A stretch of DNA of 64,000 nucleotides from Shewanella eurypsychrophilus (GTDB lineage Bacteria > Pseudomonadota > Gammaproteobacteria > Enterobacterales > Shewanellaceae), in NCBI RefSeq assembly GCF_007004545.3, contig NZ_CP045503.2, forward strand, positions 2,760,501-2,824,500. Direction: 5' to 3'. Positions within the stretch are counted from its first letter, which is position 1, and the number at the start of each line of letters is the position of its first letter. A model generated the notes under the pieces. It was given only the letters and a program-made list of their open reading frames with translations. It searched no databases and was not told the origin of the DNA. Positions 38,349 to 48,916 of this stretch are shown piece after piece. Position numbers and translations under genes: made by a program.

Positions 38349-40763
38349 TTAAGTTGAGGCTGGAGATGTCTCTCTTAGTTTACTCAAGCGTGCTTGGGCC
38401 AGACCTAATACCGAATCTGCTGGATGCTCATCGAGCTGCTTCGACTTTCTGTCTAGATTAATCCCGGACTCGATACCTGTCAGCAACTCGATGGCCTGAC
38501 TGACATGGTCAATGGCCCAGATATTAAATTTGCCTTTCTTGACCGCCTCGACAATGTCGCTACGCAGCATCAGGTTCTGCATGTTCGTCTTAGGAATAAT
38601 CACCCCTTGAGTGTTAGTACGTCCCTTGATAGTGCAGACATCGAAGAAGCCTTCTATTTTCTCGTTAACACCGCCGATAGGCTGGGCTTCACCGAACTGA
38701 TTCATCGAGCCTGTGATGGCGACATCTTGTCTGATCGCCTGATTAGAAAACGAAGACACTATGGCACACAGTTCGGCCATGGTGGCGCTATCACCATCGA
38801 CACCACCGTAAGATTGCTCGAAGGTAATATGGGTGGTGAGGGGGATCTTGGCGGTCTTCCCCAGCAAGGATGCCAGATAGGCCGATAAGATCATCACGCC
38901 CTTGGAGTGTAGGCTACCGCCTAAGTCCACTTTTCTCTCTATGTCGAACACCTTGCCTTCACCGAATGCCGTGGTTGCCGTGATGCGGTTCGGCGCACCG
39001 AACTGATGATCCGAGGTCGCGATAACCGACAGTGCATTGACCTGTCCGACGACATGATCTTTTGTGCTGATAAGAGTGGTGCCTGTAATGAAACTCTCCA
39101 TCACATTGTCTTTGAGTCGGCATACGCGCATCTCATGATTGTGCAGGGCCTGCTCGACATGGCTGGCGCGGATCATGTTGGCATTGACAGCGCGAGCGCA
39201 GTAATTAGACTCTCGTAGCAGGTTGGCAATATCGGCCGAGTGCAGGGAGAGTTTGTTCTGATCATCGGCCTGACGAGAACTGAATTCTATGATGCGTTTT
39301 ATGGCATTGCGATCACAATGCAGCATCTTGTTGCCATGGACGATACTGGAGATAAACTTGGCGTATAGGGCCTCAGATTTCTCGGTACGTGGCATCACAT
39401 CTTCAAAATCTGCGGTCACCCTAAACAGTTCACTAAATTCGGGATCATAATGCTGCAGTAACTGATAAGTCTGATAATCACCGAATAAGATGATTTTTAC
39501 ATCCAGAGGAATAGCCTCGGGATCCAATGAGATGGTGCCAGACAGGGTGACTTCGCGTTCGAGGGAACTCAGACTGAGCTTGCGCGAACGAAGGGCACGC
39601 TTAAGGCCGTCCCACACATAGGGCTGTTCCAATACCTTGGCGGCATCTATCATCAGCACGCCGCCGTTGGCCTTGTGCAGACTGCCGGAGCGGATCAGTG
39701 AGAAATCAGAAAAGATGGTGCCCTTGAAGGTCGCATTCTCTATATAACCGAAGATGGAGTGATAGTTGGGTGACTCCTCGACTATGATAGGCATCTTGCC
39801 GTCGTCTTGATTGACCAGCACATTGACCTGATAGCGGCGGGGCATCTTTTTGTCTAAAGAAGCATAAGAAAGTGCCAGTTGCTCCTCGTTATCTTCGAGA
39901 AATAGATCTAAGTTATCGAGAATGTCTTTATGCATAGCACCAAGATAGCTCTTAACGGCCGGAATGGCGCTGTATTTATCCTTGAGCTTAGTCATCAGGT
40001 GGCTGAGAACATCCTGAGCCACCTGCTCATCTTGCTTCTGTTGCTTGTCAGAGTATTCCTCTTCCCACACGGTAAATTGACGGATTATGACTCTGAGCTT
40101 AGATTCGAGTTCGACGATAGAGGTTTCTAAGGCATCTTGCTGTTTCTTGGTCAGGGCCTTAAATGTCTCGTCGGTATGGGCTTCCTCACCGTTCATGGCC
40201 ACAAGCTCATAACTGCCCTGGGCCGTGATGGTCAGGCTGATACTGGCATCTTTGGCTTCCTTAGTGAGGCCTGTAAGTGCAGATTCCTGCCTGTTCGACA
40301 GTTGACTCTTGAGCTTCTCGGCGCTGGAATAATACATCTCATTGTCGAACGCCAAAGGCAACGCCTTGGTCAGCTTGATGATGAACTTCTCGACATCTTT
40401 CTTGAACTCGATCCCCGAGCCGGCCGACAGCTTCAGCACCTTAGGCACTCGGGCTTCATCGAAGTTAATCACATAACACCAGTCATGAAGAGTATGACCG
40501 CGGCCGTTGGGCTCGTGACGATTGAGATAACGCATCACCATGGTGCGCTTACCCAAGCCGTTACGGCCGATGGCGTAGATGTTATAACCTTTGTCTGGCA
40601 TGGACATGGCAAATTCGACGGCTTGTTGGGCGCGTTCCTGTCCGACAATTTCATCCAGGGGAGTTAAGTGTTTAGTCGACTTACAATCGGCCTCCAGGCC
40701 TGATAGCTCAGAACTGCGGTAAAGCTGGTCACTGCTTAGAGGGGATAACGGAGATATTGGCAT
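38349..40763 (-). CDS. Lon-like ATP-dependent protease (LonC/YcbZ type)
   Basis: About 804 aa from ATG 40763 (GAGG upstream; the TTG at 40769 is the longer option). The N-terminal half has an ATP-binding region with a modified Walker A GRNGLGKRTMVMR and QERAQQAVEFAMS. The C-terminal Lon protease domain has the Ser-Lys dyad: GDSATMAE (Ser about 658) and GGVNEKIEGFF (Lys about 703), 45 residues apart as in Lon. It lacks the Lon N-domain, as in E. coli YcbZ. Substrate and role are unknown; not the main Lon. Confidence 0.87.
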   Translation of the reverse strand: MPISPLSPLSSDQLYRSSELSGLEADCKSTKHLTPLDEIVGQERAQQAVEFAMSMPDKGYNIYAIGRNGLGKRTMVMRYLNRHEPNGRGHTLHDWCYVINFDEARVPKVLKLSAGSGIEFKKDVEKFIIKLTKALPLAFDNEMYYSSAEKLKSQLSNRQESALTGLTKEAKDASISLTITAQGSYELVAMNGEEAHTDETFKALTKKQQDALETSIVELESKLRVIIRQFTVWEEEYSDKQQKQDEQVAQDVLSHLMTKLKDKYSAIPAVKSYLGAMHKDILDNLDLFLEDNEEQLALSYASLDKKMPRRYQVNVLVNQDDGKMPIIVEESPNYHSIFGYIENATFKGTIFSDFSLIRSGSLHKANGGVLMIDAAKVLEQPYVWDGLKRALRSRKLSLSSLEREVTLSGTISLDPEAIPLDVKIILFGDYQTYQLLQHYDPEFSELFRVTADFEDVMPRTEKSEALYAKFISSIVHGNKMLHCDRNAIKRIIEFSSRQADDQNKLSLHSADIANLLRESNYCARAVNANMIRASHVEQALHNHEMRVCRLKDNVMESFITGTTLISTKDHVVGQVNALSVIATSDHQFGAPNRITATTAFGEGKVFDIERKVDLGGSLHSKGVMILSAYLASLLGKTAKIPLTTHITFEQSYGGVDGDSATMAELCAIVSSFSNQAIRQDVAITGSMNQFGEAQPIGGVNEKIEGFFDVCTIKGRTNTQGVIIPKTNMQNLMLRSDIVEAVKKGKFNIWAIDHVSQAIELLTGIESGINLDRKSKQLDEHPADSVLGLAQARLSKLRETSPAST

Positions 40764-41003
40764 AGGCAACCTCGTATATGACTCTTGATGATTTCAGTGT
40801 AGGCATGAAGATTTGAAATTTCAGTAGTTAATTTCGATAGTTAGCGAATTCTAGCCAATAAAGTGTTTAAGCGCTCATTTTATAAACACTCAGGTGGGTT
40901 TGTCGACAAAATAGATAGGGAAAAGCAGAGAAGCCGATCACTCAAATAGCTGATGACAGTGTTTATTTTAAATTAGGAGCTGTTGGATTTTATGATTACG
41001 ACG

Positions 41004-41040
41004 CAAAAATAGCGGAGCTTTGACTTGAGCAAAGCCCCGC
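41004..41040 (-). terminator. Terminator of the czc-type operon
   Basis: gcggggctttg and caaagctccgc (41012-41022 with 41030-41040, one mismatch), then TATTTTTG on the minus strand. Confidence 0.75.
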
Positions 41041-41068
41041 ATATACCCATTAAGAAGTGATCACAGCT

Positions 41069-44000
41069 CTACGCTGCCTTATTCTTATTACTGAAGCGAT
41101 ACACCAGTAGATAGAGCACTGGCAGAACCACTAAGGTCAATAGTGTTGATGAAACGATACCGCCGATGACGACGGTTGCCAACGGTCGCTGAACTTCGGC
41201 GCCGGTGCCGACATTCAGTGCCATAGGGATGAAACCTAGACTGGCAACTAAGGCTGTCATCATTACCGGACGTAATCGCTGACTTGCGCCTTGTTTTATC
41301 GCATCGATAAGCTCTAACCCTTGCTGTTTTAGCTCCTTGATAAAGCTCAACATTACCACACCGTTTAGCACGGCGATCCCCGATAGCGCGATAAAACCGA
41401 CCGCTGCAGAAATCGATAGTGGCATGTCTCTAAGCACAAGGGCTAATATCCCACCAGTTAGGGCCAGAGGCACGCCGCTGAAGATAATTAAAGAATCTCG
41501 AATAGAGCCAAAAGCACCATATAGCAGACCGAAGATAAGCAGTAAGGTCAACGGCACAAGGATCATCAAGCGGTTAGAAGCAGATTCAAGCTGCTCGAAT
41601 GTGCCGCCGTATTCACTCCAGTAACCGCTGGGCAAATTAAGCTCATTACCCATGACTGACTTAGTGTCCTGAATAAAAGACCCCAGATCTCTGCCTTCAA
41701 CGTTCGTGGTCACAACAACATGGCGCTTACCACTTTGGCGGTTTATCTGGTTAGGGCCAACTTTAAACTTGATGTCAGCAACTTCCCCCAAGGGGACATA
41801 GCTAAGATCTGGATTAAGCTCAGCGGGCAGAGCAATTGGCAGACTTTCTAAAGCCCGAAGGTCTTGACTGATACCATCAGCCATACGAACGACGAGCTTA
41901 AAACGACGATCGCCTTCATAGATAAGCCCGACAGGTACACCAGACACCGCAACTTGCAGCGCCTGTTGCACGTCGACGATGGTGAGTCCTAATAGCGCTA
42001 GATGATCACGATTAGGTTCGATAGACAGTGTCGGCAAGCCAGACATCTGCTCGACACGAACATCTTTTGCGCCATCAATCTGCTTGAACAGAGCCACGGC
42101 CCGATCACCCGCCTCTTTAAGGGTATCGAGATCGTCACCATAAATACGTAGGGCTACATCGGCGCGCACACCCGCAATAAGCTCGTTAAAGCGCATCTCG
42201 ATGGGCTGAGTAAACTCGTAATTATTCCCAGGGACTTGTTCAACATGCTCTCTAAGCTCATCGATAAACTGAGCTTTAGTCTTAGTTGGATCAGACCACT
42301 GTGAGCGCGGCTTGATGATCAAAATGGTATCGGCAACACTTGGCGGCATAGGATCGGTCGCCACTTCAGGTGTGCCTATTTTAGAGAACACCCGCTCGAC
42401 CTCATCGAGTTCACTGATAACCAGTTCAAGCTTTTTCTGCATCTCGGTAGATTGCTCAAGCCCAGTTCCCGTAATGCGCATGGCGTGCATGGCAATATCG
42501 CCTTCATCGAGTTTAGGTAAAAACTCAGAGCCTAAACGGCTCATTTGATAGCCGGTAACAGCCATCAAACTGATGGCTGTCAGCACGATAATCGCAGGGC
42601 GCTTAAGTGAGAAAAATAGCACAGGCTCATAGATGCTGCGTGCTTTGACCATTAAGAAGTTTTCTTTCTCGCTGACCTTACCTTTGACGAACAGCGCAAT
42701 GGCTGCAGGCACAAAAGTGACCGACAAGATAAGCGCACCAATCAAGGCCGCGACAACAGTAAAGGCCATTGGGTGGAACATCTTCCCTTCAACACCGCTG
42801 AGGGCGAAAATAGGCAGATATACCAACATGATGATCAACACGCCAAACACGGCAGGGCGGAACACTTCTCGGGTGGCCTCGAAGACAACTTTGAGGCGCT
42901 CCTCTAAGGAAAGTAATCGACCATATTGATGTTGTGCCATGCCGAGACGACGAAGTGCATTCTCAACAATAATCACAGCACCATCGACAATAATACCAAA
43001 ATCGATGGCGCCTAAGCTCATCAAGTTACCCGAGACGCGGTTTGCTGTCATACCTGTAATAGCGAACAACATGCTCAGTGGGATCACTAGCGCCGCGATA
43101 AGTGCTGCGCGGAAATTTCCCAGCAAAGCAAACAAGACTACAATGACCAGTACTGCACCTTCGAACAGGTTTTTCTGCACCGTCGCGATGGCCTTATCGA
43201 CCAGAGCCGTTCTGTCATAGACAGCTTCTGCAACGATACCTTCAGGCAAGCTGGAATTAACCAGCTTGAGTCTGTCACCTACATCTTTGGCGACAACGCG
43301 GCTATTTTCACCCAATAACATAAAGGCTGTGCCGAGAACGGTTTCTTCACCGTTCTGCGTCGCTGAGCCTGTTCTGAGCTGTTTGCCATAAAACACGTCG
43401 GCCACATCACCAATACGTACCGGTGCATCATCACGCTTGGTCACGACGACTTGACGGATCTCTTCGAGATCTTTCAGCTGTCCAGGTGAGCGAACCAACC
43501 ATTGCTCACCATTTCTTTCTATGTACCCGGCTCCAGCATTACGGTTGTTACGCTCAAGTGCTGTTATCACATCATTGATCGTGACCTTAAATGCCAGTAA
43601 TTTGCCTGGATCCGGGGCAACCTGATACTCACGCTCATAACCACCTAGACTATTAATCTCAGTGACACCTGGCACTTTGACCAACTGAGGACGAATGATC
43701 CAATCTTGAATGGTACGTAGGTCTTCGGCGTTATAGGGGCTACCGTCTTCTTTTACTGCACCTTCGATAGCACGAATCGAATAGGTAAACACTTCACCGA
43801 GTCCACTACTTACAGGACCAAGAGCAGGCTCCGCTTCGACAGGTAATTCTGAGCGTATGCCTTGAAGGCGCTCAGTGATCTGCTGTCTAGCCCAGTAAAT
43901 GTCAGTGCCTTCATCGAAGATCACTGTGACTTGAGACAAGCCATAGCGAGAAATGGATCGAGTATGGTCAAGGCTGGGGATCCCCGCCATGGCATTTTCA

Positions 44001-44203
44001 ATCACATAGGTGAGGCGCTGCTCAGATTCTAGCGGCGAATAACCAGCGATAGCGGTATTGATCTGCACCTGAACATTGGTAATGTCTGGAACTGCATCAA
44101 TAGGCAGTTTTAAGGTGTTGTAGACACCGAGCAGTGCGATGAGCAGCGTCATCCCGAGGACGAGCATTCGCCTTTTTAGCGCAAAGGAGATGATTGTATC
44201 CAT
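41069..44203 (-). CDS. czcA: Heavy-metal RND permease, CzcA type
   Basis: 1,044-residue inner-membrane metal/proton antiporter of the HME subfamily. TM4 carries LGAIDFGIIVDGAVIIVENA: the DFG-D-E pattern that marks divalent-cation pumps (Zn/Co/Cd/Ni), unlike CusA (Cu/Ag), which has other residues here. N-terminus MDTIISFALKRRMLVLGMTL, and the periplasmic FDEGTDIYWARQQITERLQG are also CzcA-type. AGGAGAATAAAATC lies before the ATG. It is last in the czcC-czcB-czcA order. Exact metal is inference. Confidence 0.9.
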   Translation of the reverse strand: MDTIISFALKRRMLVLGMTLLIALLGVYNTLKLPIDAVPDITNVQVQINTAIAGYSPLESEQRLTYVIENAMAGIPSLDHTRSISRYGLSQVTVIFDEGTDIYWARQQITERLQGIRSELPVEAEPALGPVSSGLGEVFTYSIRAIEGAVKEDGSPYNAEDLRTIQDWIIRPQLVKVPGVTEINSLGGYEREYQVAPDPGKLLAFKVTINDVITALERNNRNAGAGYIERNGEQWLVRSPGQLKDLEEIRQVVVTKRDDAPVRIGDVADVFYGKQLRTGSATQNGEETVLGTAFMLLGENSRVVAKDVGDRLKLVNSSLPEGIVAEAVYDRTALVDKAIATVQKNLFEGAVLVIVVLFALLGNFRAALIAALVIPLSMLFAITGMTANRVSGNLMSLGAIDFGIIVDGAVIIVENALRRLGMAQHQYGRLLSLEERLKVVFEATREVFRPAVFGVLIIMLVYLPIFALSGVEGKMFHPMAFTVVAALIGALILSVTFVPAAIALFVKGKVSEKENFLMVKARSIYEPVLFFSLKRPAIIVLTAISLMAVTGYQMSRLGSEFLPKLDEGDIAMHAMRITGTGLEQSTEMQKKLELVISELDEVERVFSKIGTPEVATDPMPPSVADTILIIKPRSQWSDPTKTKAQFIDELREHVEQVPGNNYEFTQPIEMRFNELIAGVRADVALRIYGDDLDTLKEAGDRAVALFKQIDGAKDVRVEQMSGLPTLSIEPNRDHLALLGLTIVDVQQALQVAVSGVPVGLIYEGDRRFKLVVRMADGISQDLRALESLPIALPAELNPDLSYVPLGEVADIKFKVGPNQINRQSGKRHVVVTTNVEGRDLGSFIQDTKSVMGNELNLPSGYWSEYGGTFEQLESASNRLMILVPLTLLLIFGLLYGAFGSIRDSLIIFSGVPLALTGGILALVLRDMPLSISAAVGFIALSGIAVLNGVVMLSFIKELKQQGLELIDAIKQGASQRLRPVMMTALVASLGFIPMALNVGTGAEVQRPLATVVIGGIVSSTLLTLVVLPVLYLLVYRFSNKNKAA

Positions 44204-44215
44204 GATTTTATTCTC

Positions 44216-45508
44216 CTAGTGTACGTGTTTAGCGGCATCTTTCATGATGTCTGCTTTTAATAAATAACTATTTTGGGTGACGTATTCGCTACCATTTTCA
44301 AGGCCGGCTAAGACCTCGGTATACACGCCATCACTTTCACCTAAGGTCAACATGCGTACCTCGAAGGTGTTGCCATGCTTTACAAATACCGCGGGCTTAT
44401 CCATAAAAGTTTGTAAGGCATCAACACGAACCGCTAAAGGCACTGCTTTAGTACGGGTTTCTATGTGGGCTTGTATGTGCATTCCTGGGCGCCAGTGGCC
44501 ATGCTGATTGTCAATCACAGCCCTGACTCGAGCAATATGACCACCTGTCATAGTGGGTGCTATGTAACTAATTGTGCTATTAGCGGACTCGAGACTGTGT
44601 TGATTGCCTTGTGCATCATGGTCATCGCCAATCGTTACTTTTTGGCCTATTGATAACTTATCTATGCTCTTAGGAAATGCAGAAAGGTCAATCCAAACAG
44701 AAGATAAGTCACTAATACGGAGCAATGCTCGGTTGAAGGTGTTGTCGCCTAAACTGAGCAGTTGCTCGGTGACTTGACCGCTCGCTGGGCTCATGACTTG
44801 ATAGGTTTGCAAAGTGCTAGAATTACGTACCGTTGCAATCACTTGGCCCTTCAAAATCTTGTCACCTATGCTCACATGAAGCTGTTCGATAACGCCGGTA
44901 TAAGGTGCGGTAACGCTGAATTGTTTATCTGCTATCGGCGCGACAATGCCAAATAAGGTGTCAATAAAAGTCAGCTGTTGGCTACTAGCTGATTGGGTTT
45001 TTACCCCAGATAATTGGAGTAAACGGTCATTAATCTCAGTTCGGCCGGTATAGTTTTCATAGTGCCAGTCAAAAGATTTGTCGTTGAATCCCGCGTGAAC
45101 TTCAACTTCAAAAGAGTGAGGTTCGGCCACACTTTGGGTGCTCACCAGATAATCACCCTCAGAGATAAATGTCACTGTGTCGGTGTTACCACCGAGGCGG
45201 TTAAGCTTTAATTGCAGTTTGATCGCGTCAGGTGAAACCGGTTCGCCCTTATGATAGCCGTAGACTCGCATTTCTGGCGGGATCCCAGATTCAGCCATAG
45301 TGATCTCAATTTGAAAGTCACCCTGGTGTAATAGACGGCCACCATGTGGACCCTCTTCAACATGTTCCTCTTTCTCCTCATGACCGTGACCATGATCGCC
45401 ACTCGCCCACGCAGTGTTAACTGGCAGCATAGTTGAAAGACTGAATACCGATAAGGTGATGGCAGCAGCGATAAAAGAGGATGTAAGCTTATTTAATTTG
45501 AAATTCAT
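44216..45508 (-). CDS. czcB: Heavy-metal efflux adaptor, CzcB type, His-rich
   Basis: 430 aa membrane-fusion protein. A signal/anchor region (about 1-35) is followed by a His/Glu-rich metal-binding segment GDHGHGHEEKEEHVEEGPHG (residues about 36-57). Lipoyl half-motifs APYTGVIEQLHVSIGDKILK and MSPASGQVTEQLLSLGDNTF flank the (short) hairpin, and the barrel domain follows (WIDLSAFPKSIDKLSIGQKV). It is coupled to czcC: its ATG overlaps the czcC stop by one base. Confidence 0.88.
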   Translation of the reverse strand: MNFKLNKLTSSFIAAAITLSVFSLSTMLPVNTAWASGDHGHGHEEKEEHVEEGPHGGRLLHQGDFQIEITMAESGIPPEMRVYGYHKGEPVSPDAIKLQLKLNRLGGNTDTVTFISEGDYLVSTQSVAEPHSFEVEVHAGFNDKSFDWHYENYTGRTEINDRLLQLSGVKTQSASSQQLTFIDTLFGIVAPIADKQFSVTAPYTGVIEQLHVSIGDKILKGQVIATVRNSSTLQTYQVMSPASGQVTEQLLSLGDNTFNRALLRISDLSSVWIDLSAFPKSIDKLSIGQKVTIGDDHDAQGNQHSLESANSTISYIAPTMTGGHIARVRAVIDNQHGHWRPGMHIQAHIETRTKAVPLAVRVDALQTFMDKPAVFVKHGNTFEVRMLTLGESDGVYTEVLAGLENGSEYVTQNSYLLKADIMKDAAKHVH

Positions 45509-46884
45509 TATTTGTTCTCCTGTGCCGATATTGGCCCAGTGATAGAATGTGTTTGTAATTTAGCTTCTGAAACATGATGGCTATGAGAATCTAACTGTCT
45601 GGCACTCATCGACTGGCCAGTGATCCGCTCAAGCTCGAGCTGTTGTTGATAAACCGCAACCTTAGCTTCAATCAGCTCTCTCTCAACACGGAACAAGTCT
45701 GATTGCGCATCGGCTAGTTGCAATACATTGACTTGTCCTGCGTGGTAAGCCGTCTCAGTTTCTTTGAGCAAGCGCAGCGCTAGTGGATGAAGCTCATTTT
45801 TGAGTAAAATAGCTTGTTTAGCGTTGTTGACCATTGCCTGATGAATTTCAAGTAGCGTGAGTTTTAGCTGGCTTCGAGCAATTTTTTGTTGCTCAAAAGC
45901 CATATCTTGCTTAGCTTTTGCTGCAAGGATATTGCCTTGATTGGGGTTAGACAGAGAAATAGGCATTGAAAAATTGAACATTAGCGCGCCATCATCAAAA
46001 CCATCATAGCTGCGTATACCTACGCCTAAGGTAATATCAGACTGCGCTTTAGCTTCTTCCATACGACGATTGGCATACATGACTCGCTCAATACTCAGCA
46101 ATTGAAGGTATTGAGGTGCTGTTTCAATGGCATTGAGCACACTGGCTGCAGTCGGTAGCTGAGAAAGTGTATTTAACTCGCCTTTAACCTTCCCAAATTG
46201 TGCTTCGCTTGACCACATACTTGCAAGTCGATGTTTTGCAAGTTGAGTATCACCAATAAGCTGATGTTTAAAGGCGTTGGCTCGAGCTAATCGCAGTGCC
46301 ATCTTAGAGACATCGGCTGCTGATACTGCGCCGGCTTTGGCTCGGGACTCAATGGTTTTTAACGCATTCTCTTCTACGCGGATCCGTCTTAGGTTCCAGT
46401 CGGTGAGGGCTTGAAGACGTAGCACTTGGTAATAGCGTTGAGTCGCTTGGGCCAATATATCCAAACGTAAGATCTCATATTGGCTCAAGATCTGACGCTC
46501 ACTAGCCTGAGTGAGATCAATACGACGTTGGCGTTTGTCACCGAGTTCGATGAGTTGACTTAACCCTAAGGTTATCTCTGCGTTATTAACGCCCTGCATC
46601 TCACCAGTACCTAAGATGTTTTCGACCTCAACCGAGACTTGAGGATTAGGCCTGATCCCCGCTTGTAACGTTAGCGCTTCATTGACTCTAACTTCATAGG
46701 GGAAAGTCTGTAATTGAGGATGAGAAAGTAGTGTTTTCTCTAATACCCAAGGCAAACTGATTACGGTTCTATTTGTATCAGTCTGTGCAATTGCCTTACC
46801 AGCAAAAAGGGCAAGGGCACACAGACTCACAGTGACCAATGCACGTTGGCAGGCCACATAAGTGATATTTTGATCTCTCTTCAC
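45508..46884 (-). CDS. czcC: Outer-membrane channel of the czc system, CzcC type
   Basis: 458-residue TolC-like outer-membrane factor: signal peptide (LCALALFAGKAIAQ), two repeats with long heptad coils (e.g. AQATQRYYQVLRLQALTDWN; QVNVLQLADAQSDLFRVERE) and a C-terminal His-rich tail (LDSHSHHVSEA). It completes the tripartite CzcCBA pump. First gene of the operon; the upstream 266 bp contain the probable promoter but no regulator gene is next to it. Confidence 0.87.
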   Translation of the reverse strand: MKRDQNITYVACQRALVTVSLCALALFAGKAIAQTDTNRTVISLPWVLEKTLLSHPQLQTFPYEVRVNEALTLQAGIRPNPQVSVEVENILGTGEMQGVNNAEITLGLSQLIELGDKRQRRIDLTQASERQILSQYEILRLDILAQATQRYYQVLRLQALTDWNLRRIRVEENALKTIESRAKAGAVSAADVSKMALRLARANAFKHQLIGDTQLAKHRLASMWSSEAQFGKVKGELNTLSQLPTAASVLNAIETAPQYLQLLSIERVMYANRRMEEAKAQSDITLGVGIRSYDGFDDGALMFNFSMPISLSNPNQGNILAAKAKQDMAFEQQKIARSQLKLTLLEIHQAMVNNAKQAILLKNELHPLALRLLKETETAYHAGQVNVLQLADAQSDLFRVERELIEAKVAVYQQQLELERITGQSMSARQLDSHSHHVSEAKLQTHSITGPISAQENK

Positions 46885-47150
46885 GAGAATTAACTCCAGT
46901 TAACACCGTCTGTCAATTGAGATTAATGAATTTAAACCTGCTTGATAAAAGCAGTTCGAACCCTATTAATCACTTGTACAGGCAGATTGACTCAAGTCTT
47001 GAGCGCATACTCAACATAGGCTGACATGAATTCCCTCACTCAATGCCCAAAAGAAAACGGGCAAGTGAAAGCATTATGTCGCGATAGATAAATCTAAGTA
47101 TGCTGCTAAGACTCAATCAAACAAAAATAAGCGGTTATGTTTAATTGAGC

Positions 47151-47495
47151 TCAGCCATGAGGCGGCGGAATGGGCGGGGCGTAGCTTTTATTTTGATAGT
47201 GCACCGAGAAAAGGTACACATCTTGAGTTCGATTAACCTTAGTCGTAAACGTTAATTCCATAGGAGGATGACAAGAGGTATGAAAATCATCGTCGTGACT
47301 GTCTTGCTCACTAGCGTTATTAGCATGTCCACAGGTCGGTCCCTGGGTATGGCAGCAAGGTTCTGATATTTGGTACGAGTTGTTCACTTCAGAAGAGACG
47401 AGATCATTGATATGAATGTCAGAAGCAACGCAAGTCGGAAATAATTGCGACACGAACATCACTAGCAAGAGTACTAGTGCCAACTTAGATTGCAT
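47151..47495 (-). CDS. Cys/His-rich small exported protein upstream of czcCBA
   Basis: About 114 aa from MQSKLALV at 47495 (the frame is open to 47525). A signal peptide (LALVLLLVMFVSQLFPTCVA) is followed by a short domain with CCHTQGPTCGHANNASEQDS, DDDFHTSCHPP and a Pro-rich end (APPIPPPHG). Six Cys and several His suggest periplasmic metal binding. Its place ahead of czcC on the same strand suggests it is a metal chaperone or sensor for the pump. I do not recognise a Pfam family; similar short ORFs precede CzcCBA in other Shewanella and Vibrio genomes as I recall. Confidence 0.55.
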   Translation of the reverse strand: MQSKLALVLLLVMFVSQLFPTCVASDIHINDLVSSEVNNSYQISEPCCHTQGPTCGHANNASEQDSHDDDFHTSCHPPMELTFTTKVNRTQDVYLFSVHYQNKSYAPPIPPPHG

Positions 47496-47965
47496 TATCT
47501 GTGTTGTTGTATTCGTATTGAACAAGTGTTATTTCCAATGTGAAAGTGAATAGGGCCTTATTTTAACTCATTTAAGCCACCCCAAGTGATACGTTTATCA
47601 CCTCAGCCTAAATCAAGCGGTATTAAACCAGAGTCAGATTTTAAGGTCTAGAAAGAAATGATAAAATTTTATTAATTAAGCGATTGAATGCTAAATGCGT
47701 GATATAGGTTCTAAAATGGTGAAGATTCATAAATAAAGGAGGTTATTTCCGCAGCAATTCAATCCAGTACAGAGATCTAATTTTGTTTATTAAGTTAGCG
47801 GGTTTATACTTGTTTGACTCAATGTTGTTACTCAAATGTGTTACTCCCTCTGGATAGGGTATGATGTATAGCTAGCATTAAGCGAATCGACAAAGTGATA
47901 GAAAATCGTATGCACACGGTCAAGCCGAGTAAGACACGAACTAAATGAAATAAGTGACATTATGA

Positions 47966-48916
47966 ATGAAGAATAACTCGTCAAAAAAAGCTTCATCAAA
48001 CCTTGTTTCGGAGCTAATACAGCCAGATCTGCTGTCTTTTCTCTCTAATAACAGCCCAGTATTGCAGTTAATGATAGATACCTTGCCAGTGCCTATTTTC
48101 TACAAAGATATTGCAGGGGTGTATCTGGGGTGCAATAAAGCCTTTGAAGAGTTCATCAAATTGACGCGTAAACAGTTGATTGGCCGCAGTGTTTACGAAT
48201 TGTTTGATAAAGAATTGGCAGATGTGTATCAACAGGCCGATCAAGCGCTATTTGATAGCCCTGGTAATCAAGTCTACGAAAAGCAGATCAAATCACTCCA
48301 AGGCGATGATCTATTCGTTAAATTTCATAAAACGAGCTTTATGGATACCGACGGTAACGTTGCCGGGCTTATTGGGGTTATCTTTGATATCACTGAGCAG
48401 AAAAGGCTCGAAGCAGTACTGACAAAACACGCGACACTAGACGACCTCACGGGATTATACAATCGTCGTGAGGGGCTCAGGCAGGGAGAGATACACCATA
48501 AGATCGCTAGCAGAGGGGGAAGTCAATTAGCAGTGTTCATGCTAGACGTCGACTATTTTAAGCAAGTTAATGATAGATATGGGCATATTGTCGGAGATAA
48601 AGCCCTGCAATTCATCGCTAAAAAATTGTTGTCAACGAGTAGAATGAACGATGTGTTAATCCGTTATGGTGGAGAGGAGTTTCTGATCATCGTCTCAGGA
48701 ACGAGTGAAGGTGATGCTGCAGTGCTGGCTGAATATTATAGAGAAACCTTAGCAAACAGTGCCATGTCCTTAGATGATGGTAAACAGCTCAGACTCACGG
48801 TAAGTATCGGCGTATCCTACTTCAGGCAACAAAATTTGCAAACCATGATCCACCAAGCCGATACGGCCCTGTATGAAGCAAAAGGCAGAAATAGAAACAC
48901 GGTCTGTAGTTTTTGA
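47966..48916 (+). CDS. PAS-domain diguanylate cyclase
   Basis: 316 aa cytosolic protein that makes c-di-GMP. PAS domain about residues 25-150 (LMIDTLPVPIFYKDIAGVYL, IGVIFDITEQKRLE), then GGDEF domain with the active site YGGEEFLII near 235. The inhibitory I-site RxxD (RMND) sits exactly five residues before GGEEF, so product inhibition is expected. No transmembrane segment. The 470-bp gap 47496-47965 upstream holds no gene that I can see; the ATG lies after GAAATAAGTG with a weak SD. Confidence 0.9.
   Translation: MKNNSSKKASSNLVSELIQPDLLSFLSNNSPVLQLMIDTLPVPIFYKDIAGVYLGCNKAFEEFIKLTRKQLIGRSVYELFDKELADVYQQADQALFDSPGNQVYEKQIKSLQGDDLFVKFHKTSFMDTDGNVAGLIGVIFDITEQKRLEAVLTKHATLDDLTGLYNRREGLRQGEIHHKIASRGGSQLAVFMLDVDYFKQVNDRYGHIVGDKALQFIAKKLLSTSRMNDVLIRYGGEEFLIIVSGTSEGDAAVLAEYYRETLANSAMSLDDGKQLRLTVSIGVSYFRQQNLQTMIHQADTALYEAKGRNRNTVCSF

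Noticed and set aside
39930..40667. Plus-strand frames opposite the Lon-like protease (66 and 176 aa)
   Set aside because: Antisense shadows in a GC-rich coding region of the protease.
42312..43220. Plus-strand frames opposite czcA
   Set aside because: Antisense shadows of a long conserved coding region.
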